Below are positions 22,889 through 33,582 of a DNA stretch of 64,000 nucleotides, piece after piece. How positions within the stretch are numbered: position 1 is the stretch's first letter; each line of letters begins with the position of its first letter. The stretch is from contig BSBM01000870.1 in the NCBI GenBank assembly GCA_027924585.1, positions 5,455,001-5,519,000 of the forward strand. Reading direction: 5' to 3'. Made by a program: the position numbers and the translations under genes. Below the pieces are notes generated by a model. That model was not told the DNA's origin. It searched no databases and worked only from the letters and a program-made list of their open reading frames with translations. The stretch is from Larix kaempferi. Taxonomy: Eukaryota; Streptophyta; Pinopsida; Pinales; Pinaceae.

Positions 22889-25009
22889 TGTAATGCCCAT
22901 ATTTTGATTCGGCATATTTATTAGTTAGACACACCAAACTTTATTTCTTATATATTTTGTCGAACTCAGCTCGACTGAGTAAACTATATTGGACCTCATT
23001 ATATGATGTTACTCTGTCTTATGATTTCACCATGATTATGATGTTACTATGTTATGCAGTTATGATGTCATGATTATCATATGATTTCCTTATTTTACGA
23101 TTGCAGTATATGTTTATATGTTTTCCTTAATGAAATGTGAAATATATGATTCGGTACGTGGATACCATCTTCTTATATGAATTATTGAAATATTATATGT
23201 ATCTATGATGAGCTAAAAGGTTACATGAAATGAAATGATAAAATGGATCAATTGGCGATCAATGGAAAATGTTTTCTATAAATTGTATTTTGCAAAACAC
23301 TAACCTACAGGACACAAGGGCTATGGGATAGCCAGTTACTTGATCTGATATACATTGGAAAGGAAAAACATGTTCATACAGCAAACCTTAGCAGCCAAAA
23401 TGAGGATACGATAACACAAACTGATAATCCCGATAGCAGCAAGTATGAGTTGATAAGGGCGTAGGCCCAGTATGTTGAGAGGGATGGATGTGTTTCCCAC
23501 CCTATGTTTCCATGAGACCCGAGGTCGTGGGAGGGCCGTGCTGAGACACGCTCCCCATGTTGTTGTGATGACGATTGTCGGATGCCTGTTAGGGGAGGAT
23601 AGGTCCGCTGTTCAGCCGACGCTATCGCTCTCAAGTTCTAAGTGGTCAGATCGGTGAGTCCGACATCCACTGTTGTACTAGCAGAGGAAGGATAGGGAGG
23701 ATGCTGGACGTAGGTTATGAAGGGAGGATGTGTTAGTTAGCACTGTTGGGGGTTTAGTATTCCTTGATTCCGAGTTAGTGGAAGTAGGCACCCTTCCTGT
23801 ACTTGATTGATTAAACTAATGTAAACATAAAGATAATGATGTTAAATCGTAAAGGGTTAACTGTTAAATAACCGAGGATGTTAAAGTAATTATACTATAG
23901 ATTATGCTTGCTCTTCTGCATGGGGGTAGATACTATTGTTAGTTAGCAAGTATGCATAGGCGGAATGGGGTTTGTTTATAGTACATGTCCGACATGTGCA
24001 TACACTAGCCATGCATGCACACCTTGTACGTGTACAATATTACTGGTGTATAACATACTTGTCATGCTTGAATAGTAGTATAAATGTCATAGATAACTCA
24101 GTTAAGGATACATCAATCAACTTAGGTAATGAATGGTTAGGTTGTCAATGTGTAAATAAGTGAATTAGTAATTATATGAAAACATTGTAATAATAAACTA
24201 AGACAAGTATCGTCAGTTAACATTGTCATAGATGAACTGTTGTGAATAGGGTAATGATAGTGTCTAAGTAATTAGTAAAATTGTTTAAGCCCTCACAAGT
24301 GCTTTGTTTATAAGAACAAGGATGCTATGTTGATGATAGGGTACCCATGTGATGAACAAATAATTAATAATACTATGATTGATTCACCTTTTATTATTGT
24401 CAAAGGGTGATTTAATTATTATTATTAATTAATAAATGATATTCCAGCAAACATTTATATCCCTATCGTAACAAATGCAATATAAGTAAGATTTAAAATA
24501 TTGATTTATAAATTAATATTGTGTGATTAATTCCATTTCAAAAGTTAGCCATAATAAGATAATCATTTTTGGAATAAACGTGATGTGATGGAAAATGGAT
24601 ATTTAATTATTCAATGTTAATCTTGGAATTTAAACCTCAAGCTAAGTAGTCTCGACGGATAAGGTGGATCATTAAGACACATCATGTCCAAGTTAACAAG
24701 GGGGCAACTAATTATATAATATTTTATTAATTACATTAATAACATTAAAATATCAAGGATGGCGGATAGACTTGTATTTAATGAAACTTGTCCCGAATGG
24801 ATAACCTTGGGGTGATAATTCCCACCGTAATAAATAATTACGACCGTCAATCCAAAACCAAATGAATTTTCCATAAGAGTAATTAATTATACATTTTTAT
24901 AATGAGACGTGGATGAATGAACTAGGGAAAGGAGTAAAGGTTTGAGGGGCTCGAGAGGGGGAGTTTGGGGCGGTGGAGTAAGCCCAAGGTCTTCTCGAGG
25001 ATGGACAGG

Positions 25010-25016
25010 TATATAG
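25010..25016 (+). promoter_or_regulatory. TATA-like box in the G LTR
   Basis: TATATAG lies in a G-rich context and is repeated at 35704-35710 in the second LTR. A plausible start region for the element transcript; assigned from sequence only. Confidence 0.35.
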
Positions 25017-25596
25017 AGGGGGAGAAGGTTGAAGGTGGAGGGGGTTTTTTTGATTGGGGAAGAAAAGAAGTTTGGAGAACAGAAGTTGGGAGAACAAAAA
25101 GTTTGGCGAACAGAAAGATTTTGAGAACAGAAGGAAAGACTGCTCTCGGGATTATTAGATTGTGGGCTCGGGGGCTTGGAAATCCTTTGATTTCCAAGGG
25201 CCAGCAAGATTATAGCTGGTCGGTAGGGTGGACACTTCAGTTTGGCTGTCTAAGGGGTTATACAACTTGCTACAACTTACGGTTAGCATCAGCATCAGGT
25301 AATTTCCGTTATTTACTATTATGCTAAATCTTACTGTAAACATGCAAACTTACTATTTACTGATTTACTGCTATTTACTGATTTACTAAGTTGTGAAACC
25401 TATTCTTATGCTGGAACATGATTGTTGGAAAGGAAATATTGCTATGTTTGTCTATTTTAAATTACGAATGCAAGGTGATAAAAGAAAACACGACAGTATA
25501 CTAAATATTATTTAGGCACATAGTAATTCTTAGAAATTTACTTCCATAAACTGGTAAAGTTAAAACGTAGAGAATTAAACCATAAATTTTACATAG

Positions 25597-25620
25597 TGCT
25601 CTGCTGTAAAAAGCAGAGCA
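25597..25620 (+). other. Hairpin at the 3' end of the G LTR
   Basis: TGCTCTGCT and AGCAGAGCA form a perfect 9-bp stem with a 6-base loop GTAAAA, ending 5 bases before the LTR terminus and next to the primer site. The same hairpin is at 36291-36314. Confidence 0.8.
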
Positions 25621-25627
25621 TTACAGA

Positions 25628-25640
25628 TGGTATCAGAGCC
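25628..25640 (+). other. Primer-binding site of G (initiator tRNA-Met)
   Basis: TGGTATCAGAGCC, two bases after the LTR. Confidence 0.9.
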
Positions 25641-26894
25641 TTTGTTCAGACTCTTGAACCTACGGGCCTATTCATGCTTCACCTAGAAAATTTACTTGAT
25701 AATTTACCTACTTGACCTCCAGCCATAGTCATCTTTCAAGGTACCTGCACAACGATAACAACAATTACATTAAAAATATATATATATATTTATATTTTCA
25801 TTCTTTATATAGTTAATCTACCACTAAACAAATGCAAATTAATTAGGGCTTCCAGCAATTTATCCCCTTCCCTGTTGAATCCATGAACAAAAATAAGAGA
25901 AGAAAATTAAATTGAAATTACAACAAAAACAAAAGAGCTTATATAGAAATTAATAGTTGTTGCCGACAAAATATTGAGCTATTTTGAGCAAAACAGATGG
26001 TATTCAGTCAGCTTTGATAGCTTCTCCATTCGTTATTGCATTCTCTTCATTTAGAGAGGACTCTAAAGTCTCTTCCAACTAAAATGCAAGTTTTTTTTTC
26101 ATCTACACTATTCAAAAACTTAATTGTGCTAGTTTTCAATTCCAAGAATGCACCTATATTTCATTTATAGCAAAGATCTTATTTCCGCTCTAAGAAACCA
26201 ATGGAAACTACTAAAGCATTGCCCTCCTCCCTAAAAACTATGGCACCAATTGTTTCACAGACAGAATATGCAGAAAGGCAGGCAGTGGTTCCTCTCCATA
26301 TATTCAAATGAGAGGAAATAAATATGTATTCCATCTTAATGAAATGGAAAATAATTTTCGAAATATTAGGACAACAGAAAACTTTGATGTTAAGGACTCT
26401 TGTCAAATCATCTTTGTTTTTATCTTATAAATATAATGAGTATCTATAACTCTTATTACCAAAGCTACAACCAGTTGAGCGATGGCCTTCTTTCCATTCC
26501 CTTCTATATTGAGTTGTTTATATCAAAAAAAAATAAAAAAATAGAGCATTGATTATTATTCCTTATTGACACTACCCATTAGTATTAATGGCTAATGCAT
26601 AATAAACAACTGACAGGGTTTCAGGGAAGGTACAACAGCAATTAGGTTTACTGGTTGTGAGGATGCCTAACTGGTCGAATAGAGAACACGTTGAATAGAG
26701 ACGCGTGGGCATATAGAGTCTTCTTACAGAGTTCATTTGTTCCTCCTGCCAGTGAGACTGAATTTCTTGCATGCAGAAGGAAGAAAGCTACGCAAAATCA
26801 AAAGCAGATGATGGGAAATACAAAATGGAAAGAGGGAAAATGTTAAACCAATTTCAAGGGTATATTTTATTCTTCATAGACAAACAATTAAAAA
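25641..26894 (+). other. G leader, first part; no gene recognised
   Basis: AT-rich. Minus-strand ORFs at 26179-26406 and 26572-26772 are unrecognised. They may belong to the captured antisense material further right, but nothing supports that directly. Confidence 0.5.
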
Positions 26895-27344
26895 TTACTT
26901 AACTGTATAATACATTAAACCGAGGTCGATCCCCTCAAGGAGGCGCCCGTCTGCATTTTGGAAAATAAATTTATTACTTACATCCCATCTGCGCCCTTTT
27001 CTTACCTGGCGTCCACTTAGGGTTTCGGCATTTTCATAAACGGTATTCGGCTCAGCGCTAGCTATCATGTGAGCGTCAGCCAAGCCCAACGGAGGGCCCA
27101 TGAATGCCATCCATCCTCCAAGCCAGGCTCACTCACGCACCAAACCTTGAAGCCGTTATTCATATATATTATTCACGCACCTTGAAGCCAAACCTTAGGC
27201 TCACTCACGCACCAAGTGCCAGGCTATACATATATATTATTCATTTAGCCGAGCTGCTCTGAGAACCCGGGCTCATAGAGAGCATAAGAGAATGCGAAGT
27301 TGAATGGGGGTCACCACGCCCACCATCGAATTCCGAACACCGAG
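26895..27344 (-). other. G leader: unrecognised antisense ORF and short repeats
   Basis: A 71-codon minus-strand ORF (26895-27110; GPPLGLADAHMIASAEPN) has base composition like the adjacent host-gene-like sequence, but I do not recognise it. Between 27115 and 27245 the string GGCTCACTCACGCACCAA and the string TATATATTATTCA each occur more than once, an imperfect short duplication. Confidence 0.4.
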
Positions 27345-28212
27345 CTATCCCGAGAGCAGTCCTCTAAACAGTGTTGTGACCTGAAACGCCTCGCCTGAAC
27401 CCGGAAAATTACTCGTCGAAATATTTAGGTGTGTGGACATATAGAAAGCAAATGTTATATCGGGCCCAGCCCACGCGCTCAGCAATGAAATCTTAACAAG
27501 CGACCAGCGGCCTAGTGCCAGGTCGAATGGGAATCCACGCACGCCAGCCAGGATCACTAGCACATCTTCCTTTGTCGATTCTGGTGCTTTTCTGAGGGCT
27601 CCTTGTACTAGAATACTCGTTCCAGTCGGTGTAAGCTGGCTGAGAGAGGCAACCGAAGAGTCCACTGTAACCTGATAAATTCCACCGGATAGCGTTTCTG
27701 CATCTGCAACCTTTGGCCACTGATAAATTACAATCTTTCTAGCACAGAGTTCACCAGGGAGCTTCACCTTCCTTTCGTTGCTTGAGGGAGTGGCGAATAA
27801 GGAAGAACTGGGAGAAAATATTGCTTCTGAAAGTTCTCTCTTCACAAGCTGCAACGCCAGGCCTCTTGTGAACGCCACAATCGCCCCCTTTGTAGTGCAG
27901 TAATCCGATAATGTTGGCTGTTGTGTTAATAATACAACTCCCTTCCCCCATGTGCTATTCATCTCGGAATGCATCTTCCACATTTTAACTGCTGGTCGAG
28001 ACATCAAGCTTGCAAACGAGTTCGAAGATGGGAGTTGCAGAGCTAAAACTCCAGGATAGAGGGTGAAAATGGCCACGCCTTGGGGATTGACTCTATTTAG
28101 GGTTTCCCCCACTTTCCGAGGGCGGTGGGTTGCATGGAGAGACCGCGTGTCCTTCATGCACACTCGCTCTTGCATGGCGGTGAACTGACACGAAGAGCCG
28201 CGTGGCCATATC
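27345..28212 (-). pseudogene. Chimeric host-gene remnant: short-chain dehydrogenase plus asparaginyl-tRNA-synthetase-like segments
   Basis: Antisense to the element and richer in G+C than its surroundings. An uninterrupted minus-strand frame (28175-27345) carries SDYCTTKGAIVAFTRGLAL (about 27850-27910), which closely resembles the YxxxK catalytic block of plant short-chain dehydrogenases of the glucose/ribitol dehydrogenase type. In the neighbouring frame GSCIINTTANI precedes it, as expected for that family. Further on, GIYQVTVDSSVASLSQL and TPTGTSILVQGALRKAPES resemble the anticodon-binding OB fold of asparaginyl-tRNA synthetase. At about 27370-27440, FLYVHTPKYF and GSGEAFQVTTLF (two frames) resemble its class II catalytic start. 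Internal parts are missing and frames shift, so this is a rearranged pseudogene, not an enzyme. Family assignments are from memory of conserved motifs and need a search. Confidence 0.55.
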
Positions 28213-28998
28213 TTTTGCTTAGCCGAGAGTCGAGTGAAAAGGGCTAAGCGGTCGAGTAAATTTTCCTTATTTATTTTTATTTATTTTTATTTATTTTATT
28301 TAAATTTAGTTTTAATGTTATAACCTAAGTTTTGGAAAATTTCGTATATATATTTATAAAGTGTTAGTATCATTTTATTTAAAAATTAATTAAATTTTGT
28401 ATACGTTTATATAGTGTTAGCGTTGCTTTATTTAAATTTAATTTCGTGTTAGTATCATTTTATTTAAAAAAATTAATTAAATTTTGTATACGTTTATATA
28501 ATGTTAGCGTTGCTTTATTTAAATTTAATTTCGTATATATATTTATATAGTGTTAGTATCATTTATTTAAAAATTAATTAAATTTTGTATACGTTTATAT
28601 AGTGTTAGCGTTGCTTTATTTAAATTTAATTTCGTATATATATTTGTATAGTGTTAGCACCATTTTATTTAATTTAATTAAATTTGGTATACATTTATAT
28701 AGTGTATAACCTAAGTTTTGTTAAGAATTAAAATTTAATATTAAAAATTTTGCCGAGATTTCAACTCCTAGTCGAAGGGATGAAAGAGACCCGAAAAGTC
28801 AAAAACAAGACACCATTAAGACCAGCACGACGAGCTGAACACCATGACAAGATTGTTTAATAAAAACGACTATAGATTTTAATGCGCTAATCCTGACAAT
28901 CTGTTATCTCATGATGCAAGTTATTTCTTATGCATAAGTATAAGTGTATGAATACCTACATTTTAGTTCCGCGTGTATTTGATTGAACAACTAAGGAC
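28213..28998 (+). repeat. G leader: AT-rich tandem repeats before gag
   Basis: Units of about 87-101 bp, built of GTGTTAGCGTTGCTTTATTT and TTTCGTATATATATTT blocks, recur from about 28320 to 28715 (GTGTTAGCG at about 28414, 28501 and 28602). Between 28740 and 28998 there is unrepeated leader DNA without coding signal. Confidence 0.8.
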
Positions 28999-29031
28999 AT
29001 GATTTTATTTTCAATAAACTCAGGAACTATC

Positions 29032-31827
29032 ATGGTAACAACACGCAGAGGTCGAGGTCGGGGTCAAGGTCGACCACCGTCACCACCACCTCCGCCACCG
29101 CCAACACCGCCACCACCAACCTCAACACCAGAAATGCAGATCATAATGAGGTCATTGGAGGCTTTTATGACCACGATGAACAGGCAGTCGGAAAGGGCCG
29201 CCGAGGTGGAAACCACTCAATTGAGTCGAGAGAACTCTGAAAGGGCACATGGCCCAAGACTGGAACCGCTTCAAGACATATCGAGGGAGTTACAAAAGAT
29301 AAAAGTTCCAGAGTTTTCAGGAGGACGACCCGGTAAGCATGCCGAAGCATGGCTGGAAGGCATGAAGAGATGCTTCGCATTGAATGAGTACACATCTAGT
29401 TCCAAGGCTAGGATGGCCGTCTTTCAGCTTAAAGGTGATGCTTTGAATTGGTGGTCAGATCTCGAGAAGCAGTTGCACCTTACTCCTCTTACAACTTCTT
29501 GGGAACTGTTCGAGGAGAGGTTCCACATGAAGTATTTGCCAAATTATTACAAGGAAGAACAGGCAGGTGCACTCCATGCCTTAGTACAGGGAGACAAGAC
29601 CGTGGAGGAGTATGAATCTCGGTTTATGGAACTGGTAAAATATGTTCCTTACCTAGATGCAGATGATTGTCAGGTAGAGCGTTTTGTGTATGGACTTAAC
29701 TACAAGATTAGGGCTGCTGTGCGGATGTGGAAGCCAACTTCAGTTGCCATGGCAGTTGAGTATGCTCGTTATGCAGCTGATATGTCAGATGGAAAAGGGG
29801 GCAGTAAGTTGACAAGAACCAATCAGTATGTTTCAGGGAAGGCATCACGTCCTTACTTCAGGGGAGGACAATCTAGACCTCCTCCTTATGGTAACCGGTT
29901 CACACCGAGGGGTAATACTTCAGTTAACTCAATCTCGCAGGCATCGTCCGCAACCCACCAAAGCCAGGGACGTACACAGGGAAGTTCCTATAGAGGAGCA
30001 AGGGGTTTTAGAGGAACCAGGGGAAGGAACTCATCTCAGAGGATTCCTTCGAGCAACAGGCAAGCCCCTCCCAATCTCTCTTGTTGGGGATGCGGAGGTC
30101 CTCATTTCCAGCGAGACTGTCCCAAGGGTCAGTCAAGCAGCAGGCACAGGGAAGGAAAGGCACCCATGGATAGTTCGGGTAACAGTCATCGGATTCATGC
30201 AGCGGTGCATAACCACCAGGCAGAACATCAGTCTACCGTAGTAGAATCCACTGGTAATGTAAACAATGTCAAACTTAAAATTTTGTTTGATCCAGGAGCA
30301 ACTGATAGTTTTATTTCACCATTTGCATTAGATAAATGTGGGTTGGCAGCCTACGAGCACGATGATTTCAAACTGGTCGAAATGGCTTCAGGAACTAAGC
30401 AACCCGTAGGTCTTAAAGTGAGAGGTTGTGGGGTTGACTTAGGAGTTTGCACCACTAAGTTGGATGCTTATGTCACCAATTTGGGGACTTATGACCTCAT
30501 TATTGGCATGGATTGGTTAGAAGACCATAGAGCTTTCATAGACTGCTATGCAAAGAAGGTGTTGTGCCTCGATGACGAGGGAAGGACAATTCAAATCCAA
30601 GGCTTGAAGAGGAAGGTATCCCTCCGTTTCATCTCTATGGTGAAAGCTAAGAGGTGCCTAAGACAAGGATGCCAGTTGTTCGTAGTGGAGGCCGTGAGCG
30701 ATAGTAAAGGACCTTCCTTGAATTCTTACCCAGTACTTTCTGAGTTCAAGGATGTCTTTCCAAAGGAATTACCAGGACTACCTCCAGAAAGAGAGCTCGA
30801 TTTCACAATCGAACTAAAACCTGGTGCAGAACCTATCTCAAAAACTCCTTATAGAATGACAACTCCAGAGCTCCGTGAGTTACAGATCCAGTTAAAAGAA
30901 TTGCTAGATTTGGGACTGATTAGACCCAGTATCTCACCGTGGGGAGCACCAGTGATCTTCGTTAAGAAGAAGGATGGATCTCTGCGACTGTGCATAGATT
31001 ACAGAGATTTGAACAAGGCCACCGTGAAGAACAGGTATCCCATACCAAGAATCGATGACCTCTTTGATCAAATGAAAGGTGCGTCAGTCTTCTCAAAAAT
31101 TGATTTACGATCAGGGTATCACCAGTTGAGGATCAAGGAAGGCGACATTCCTAAGACTGCCTTTCGAACTCGATTTGGGCATTACGAGTTTGTAGTGGTA
31201 CCATTTGGTTTGACCAATGCTCCAGCTGTATTCATGAGCCTCATGAATGGTGTCTTCCGAAAATACTTGGACCACTTTGTTCAGGTCTTCTTAGATGATA
31301 TTCTTATCTATTCTAAGAATGAGAAGGAGCATGAGGAACACTTGCGGTTAGTCTTGACATGCTTAAGGGAACATAAACTTTATGGTAAATTGTCAAAGTG
31401 TTCCTTCTTCCAAAAAGAGATTCACTACTTGGGGCACATCATCTCAGGTGAAGGGATCTCTGTAGACCCAGAAAAGGTAAAGGCCATTGAAGATTGGCCA
31501 ATTCCAAGGAATGCTCATGAGGTGCGCAACTTCATGGGGTTAGCAGGCTATTACCGGAGGTTTGTGGAAGGATTTTCTAAAATTGCAAAACCTATTACCA
31601 CCTTGCAACGCAAGGGAATCCGGTATGAATGGACCGATGAATGCGATGCCGCTTTTACAGAGTTAAAAAGATTGTTGACAAGTGCACCGATCCTGCGGGT
31701 ACCAGACATGGATAAAGATTTCATGGTATGCACCGATGCCTCGAAGCAAGGATTAGGAGCGGTGTTGATGCAGGAAGGTGGGGTAATATCTTATGCATCT
31801 CGAAAGTTGAAACCTCATGAGGAGTAG
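29032..31827 (+). CDS. G gag-protease-reverse transcriptase (part of gag-pol)
   Basis: One open frame ending at TAG 31825-31827. I prefer the ATG at 29032 ([14 protein letters not shown]), typical for this Gag type, over the in-frame ATG at 28999. In order: a proline run, the retrotransposon gag domain ([28 protein letters not shown]), an Arg/Ser-rich tail, the zinc knuckle [13 protein letters not shown] (30082-30120, CX2CX4HX4C), the aspartic protease ([12 protein letters not shown], Asp at 30289), reverse transcriptase ([21 protein letters not shown], catalytic FLDD 31288-31299), and the start of RNase H ([14 protein letters not shown]). No frameshift seen. Gag and pol share one frame, as is usual in this lineage. 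The stop is premature because the frame continues into RNase H. Confidence 0.93.
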   Translation: MVTTRRGRGRGQGRPPSPPPPPPPTPPPPTSTPEMQIIMRSLEAFMTTMNRQSERAAEVETTQLSRENSERAHGPRLEPLQDISRELQKIKVPEFSGGRPGKHAEAWLEGMKRCFALNEYTSSSKARMAVFQLKGDALNWWSDLEKQLHLTPLTTSWELFEERFHMKYLPNYYKEEQAGALHALVQGDKTVEEYESRFMELVKYVPYLDADDCQVERFVYGLNYKIRAAVRMWKPTSVAMAVEYARYAADMSDGKGGSKLTRTNQYVSGKASRPYFRGGQSRPPPYGNRFTPRGNTSVNSISQASSATHQSQGRTQGSSYRGARGFRGTRGRNSSQRIPSSNRQAPPNLSCWGCGGPHFQRDCPKGQSSSRHREGKAPMDSSGNSHRIHAAVHNHQAEHQSTVVESTGNVNNVKLKILFDPGATDSFISPFALDKCGLAAYEHDDFKLVEMASGTKQPVGLKVRGCGVDLGVCTTKLDAYVTNLGTYDLIIGMDWLEDHRAFIDCYAKKVLCLDDEGRTIQIQGLKRKVSLRFISMVKAKRCLRQGCQLFVVEAVSDSKGPSLNSYPVLSEFKDVFPKELPGLPPERELDFTIELKPGAEPISKTPYRMTTPELRELQIQLKELLDLGLIRPSISPWGAPVIFVKKKDGSLRLCIDYRDLNKATVKNRYPIPRIDDLFDQMKGASVFSKIDLRSGYHQLRIKEGDIPKTAFRTRFGHYEFVVVPFGLTNAPAVFMSLMNGVFRKYLDHFVQVFLDDILIYSKNEKEHEEHLRLVLTCLREHKLYGKLSKCSFFQKEIHYLGHIISGEGISVDPEKVKAIEDWPIPRNAHEVRNFMGLAGYYRRFVEGFSKIAKPITTLQRKGIRYEWTDECDAAFTELKRLLTSAPILRVPDMDKDFMVCTDASKQGLGAVLMQEGGVISYASRKLKPHEE

Positions 31828-32241
31828 TATGCCACGCATGATCTAGAATTGGCAGCAGTAATGTTGGCACTAAAATTATGGAGGCACTACCTAGTTGGTA
31901 GAAGCTTCACCCTTAAAACAGACCATCAGAGCTTGCAGTACATATTTACCCAAAGGGATTTGAATGCTAGGCAAAGGCGATGGAGTGAGTTCATGAGTGA
32001 GTATGACTTTGGTATCTCTTACATCAAGGGAAAGGAGAATGTGGTGGCAGACGCTCTAAGCCGAAGGCCGAGACTTTTCTCCTTAATTCCCTTGAAGGTT
32101 GACTTGAGGGAAAGGGTACTAGGACAACTATTGGGCGATAGTTGGTATCTAAAAGTAACCTCAGCTATTCAGAATGTAAAGAAACAGGAATTGAAGTATG
32201 ATGGGTACCATCTTGAGGAAGATGGGTTGTTGCGGTATTAG
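31828..32241 (+). pseudogene. G RNase H, remaining part
   Basis: Same frame as gag-RT, reading YATHDLELAAVMLALKLWRH, KTDHQSLQYI and VADALSRR, so the RNase H catalytic acidic residues are present. It is separated from the RT by TAG at 31825-31827 and ends with TAG at 32239-32241. Both stops fit one-base changes from CAG (Gln). Confidence 0.9.
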
Positions 32242-33177
32242 GGAAGGATGTATGTTCCTAAGGAAGGTGATATCAGGAAAACAATCCTTAGAGAGGCCCA
32301 TAGATCACATTACTGTGCCCACCCAGGAGTGAAGAAGATGTATGCTGACATGAAGCAACTCTTCTTTTGGCCAGGTATGAAGATGGATGTAGTGGATTTT
32401 GTTTCGAAGTGCCTTGAGTGTCAACAAGTGAAGGCAGATCATCGTCACCCGGCCGGTCTCCTACAACCGCATGATATTCCTATGACTAAATGGGAAGTCA
32501 TTTCCATGGACTTCATTGTAGGATTACCACTCACATCTCTGAGACATAATGCTATTTTGGTGGTAGTTGACAAACTGACCAAAAGTGCTCACTTCATTCC
32601 AGTCAGAGACACCTATGATGTGACAGATGTGGCAAGGGTATTCATAAATGAGATTATACGTCTTCATGGAGTTCCTAAAAAGATAATCTCTGACAGAGAC
32701 CCTAAGTTCACCTCCAGATTTTGGACAAGCATGCAGTCAGCATTGGGGACACAATTGAACTTAAGCTCAGCTTATCACCCCGAGACAGATGGACAGACTG
32801 AGAGGGTGAATCAAGTGATGGAGGACATGCTTAGGATGTATGTTATGGATCAACAGACCCAGTGGGAGAAATATCTTCCTTTAGTGGAGTTTGCATACAA
32901 TAATAGTCATCACAGCTCCATTGGTATGCCGCCATATCAGGCATTGTATGGGAGGCCGTGCAGGACACCACTCAGTTGGGACAGGTTAGAGGATCGAGTT
33001 TTAATTGGGCCCGAATTGATTCAGGAAATGGAGGAGCAAGTGATACAGATTAGGCAGCGGCTGAAGGAAGCACAGGATAGGCAAAAGAGTTACGCTGATG
33101 CACACAGATCAGATAGAACTTATGGAGTAGGGGATCGTGTATTTATTCGCATCAGACCAAATAAAAGTACCATTTGA
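32242..33177 (+). pseudogene. G integrase
   Basis: Same frame. The N-terminal zinc-binding motif is intact (HRSHYCAHPG...CLECQQVK). The core has Asp in ISMDFIVGLP, Asp in ISDRDPKFTSRFW and Glu in GQTERVNQVMEDML. The C-terminal region leads into YGVGDRVFIRIRPNKST, then TGA at 33175-33177, where the family has Arg (CGA). The active site looks intact; only the flanking stop codons inactivate it. Confidence 0.92.
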
Positions 33178-33543
33178 TTTGGGAAGGGTACCAAGTTGTC
33201 ACCTCGCTTTATAGGTCCATTTGAGATTCTTGAGAAAATCGGACCAGTTGCTTATCGTCTCGCGCTGCCACCCCACTTGCATAAAACTCATAATGTATTT
33301 CATGTTTCTGTATTACGACATTACATAGCTGATGAGACTCACAAAATTCATTGGAAGGAATTGCAGGTCTCGGACGAGGGAACCTTCAGGGTCGAACCAT
33401 TACGTATACTTGATCGTAGGGTTCGACAGCTCCGTAGTCGCCATGTGGACCAAGTTAAGGTCCAATGTGACAAGTATAGCCCCGGGTCTGCTACCTGGGA
33501 GGACGCAGAGACCATGCGTCGAGATTTTCCCTCACTATTTTGA
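33178..33543 (+). pseudogene. G integrase tail and chromodomain
   Basis: Continues in frame after [23 protein letters not shown], then PLRILDRRV and a terminal chromodomain-like block [17 protein letters not shown]...DFPSLF with a natural TGA at 33541-33543. Element A has Trp where this copy has Cys (VKVQW against VKVQC). Chromodomains of this class are thought to steer integration to certain chromatin. Confidence 0.88.
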
Positions 33544-33568
33544 CCATAACTTCGGGACGAAGTTTCCC

Positions 33569-33582
33569 GAAGGGTGGGTGTA
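33569..33582 (+). other. Polypurine tract of G
   Basis: GAAGGGTGGGTGTA directly before the 3' LTR. Confidence 0.75.

Larger units (their letters stand above)
22889..25625 (+). repeat. 5' LTR of G (2737 bp)
   Basis: Starts TGTAATGC and ends GCATTACA, so the termini form an 8-bp inverted repeat. ORFs within it (for example 24887-25207 minus and 24965-25327 plus) recur unchanged in the other LTR and show no domain. Confidence 0.96.

Noticed and set aside
24887-25343. ORFs of 62-120 codons inside the G LTR
   Set aside because: Repeated in the other LTR, on both strands, with no domain; shadows of LTR sequence.
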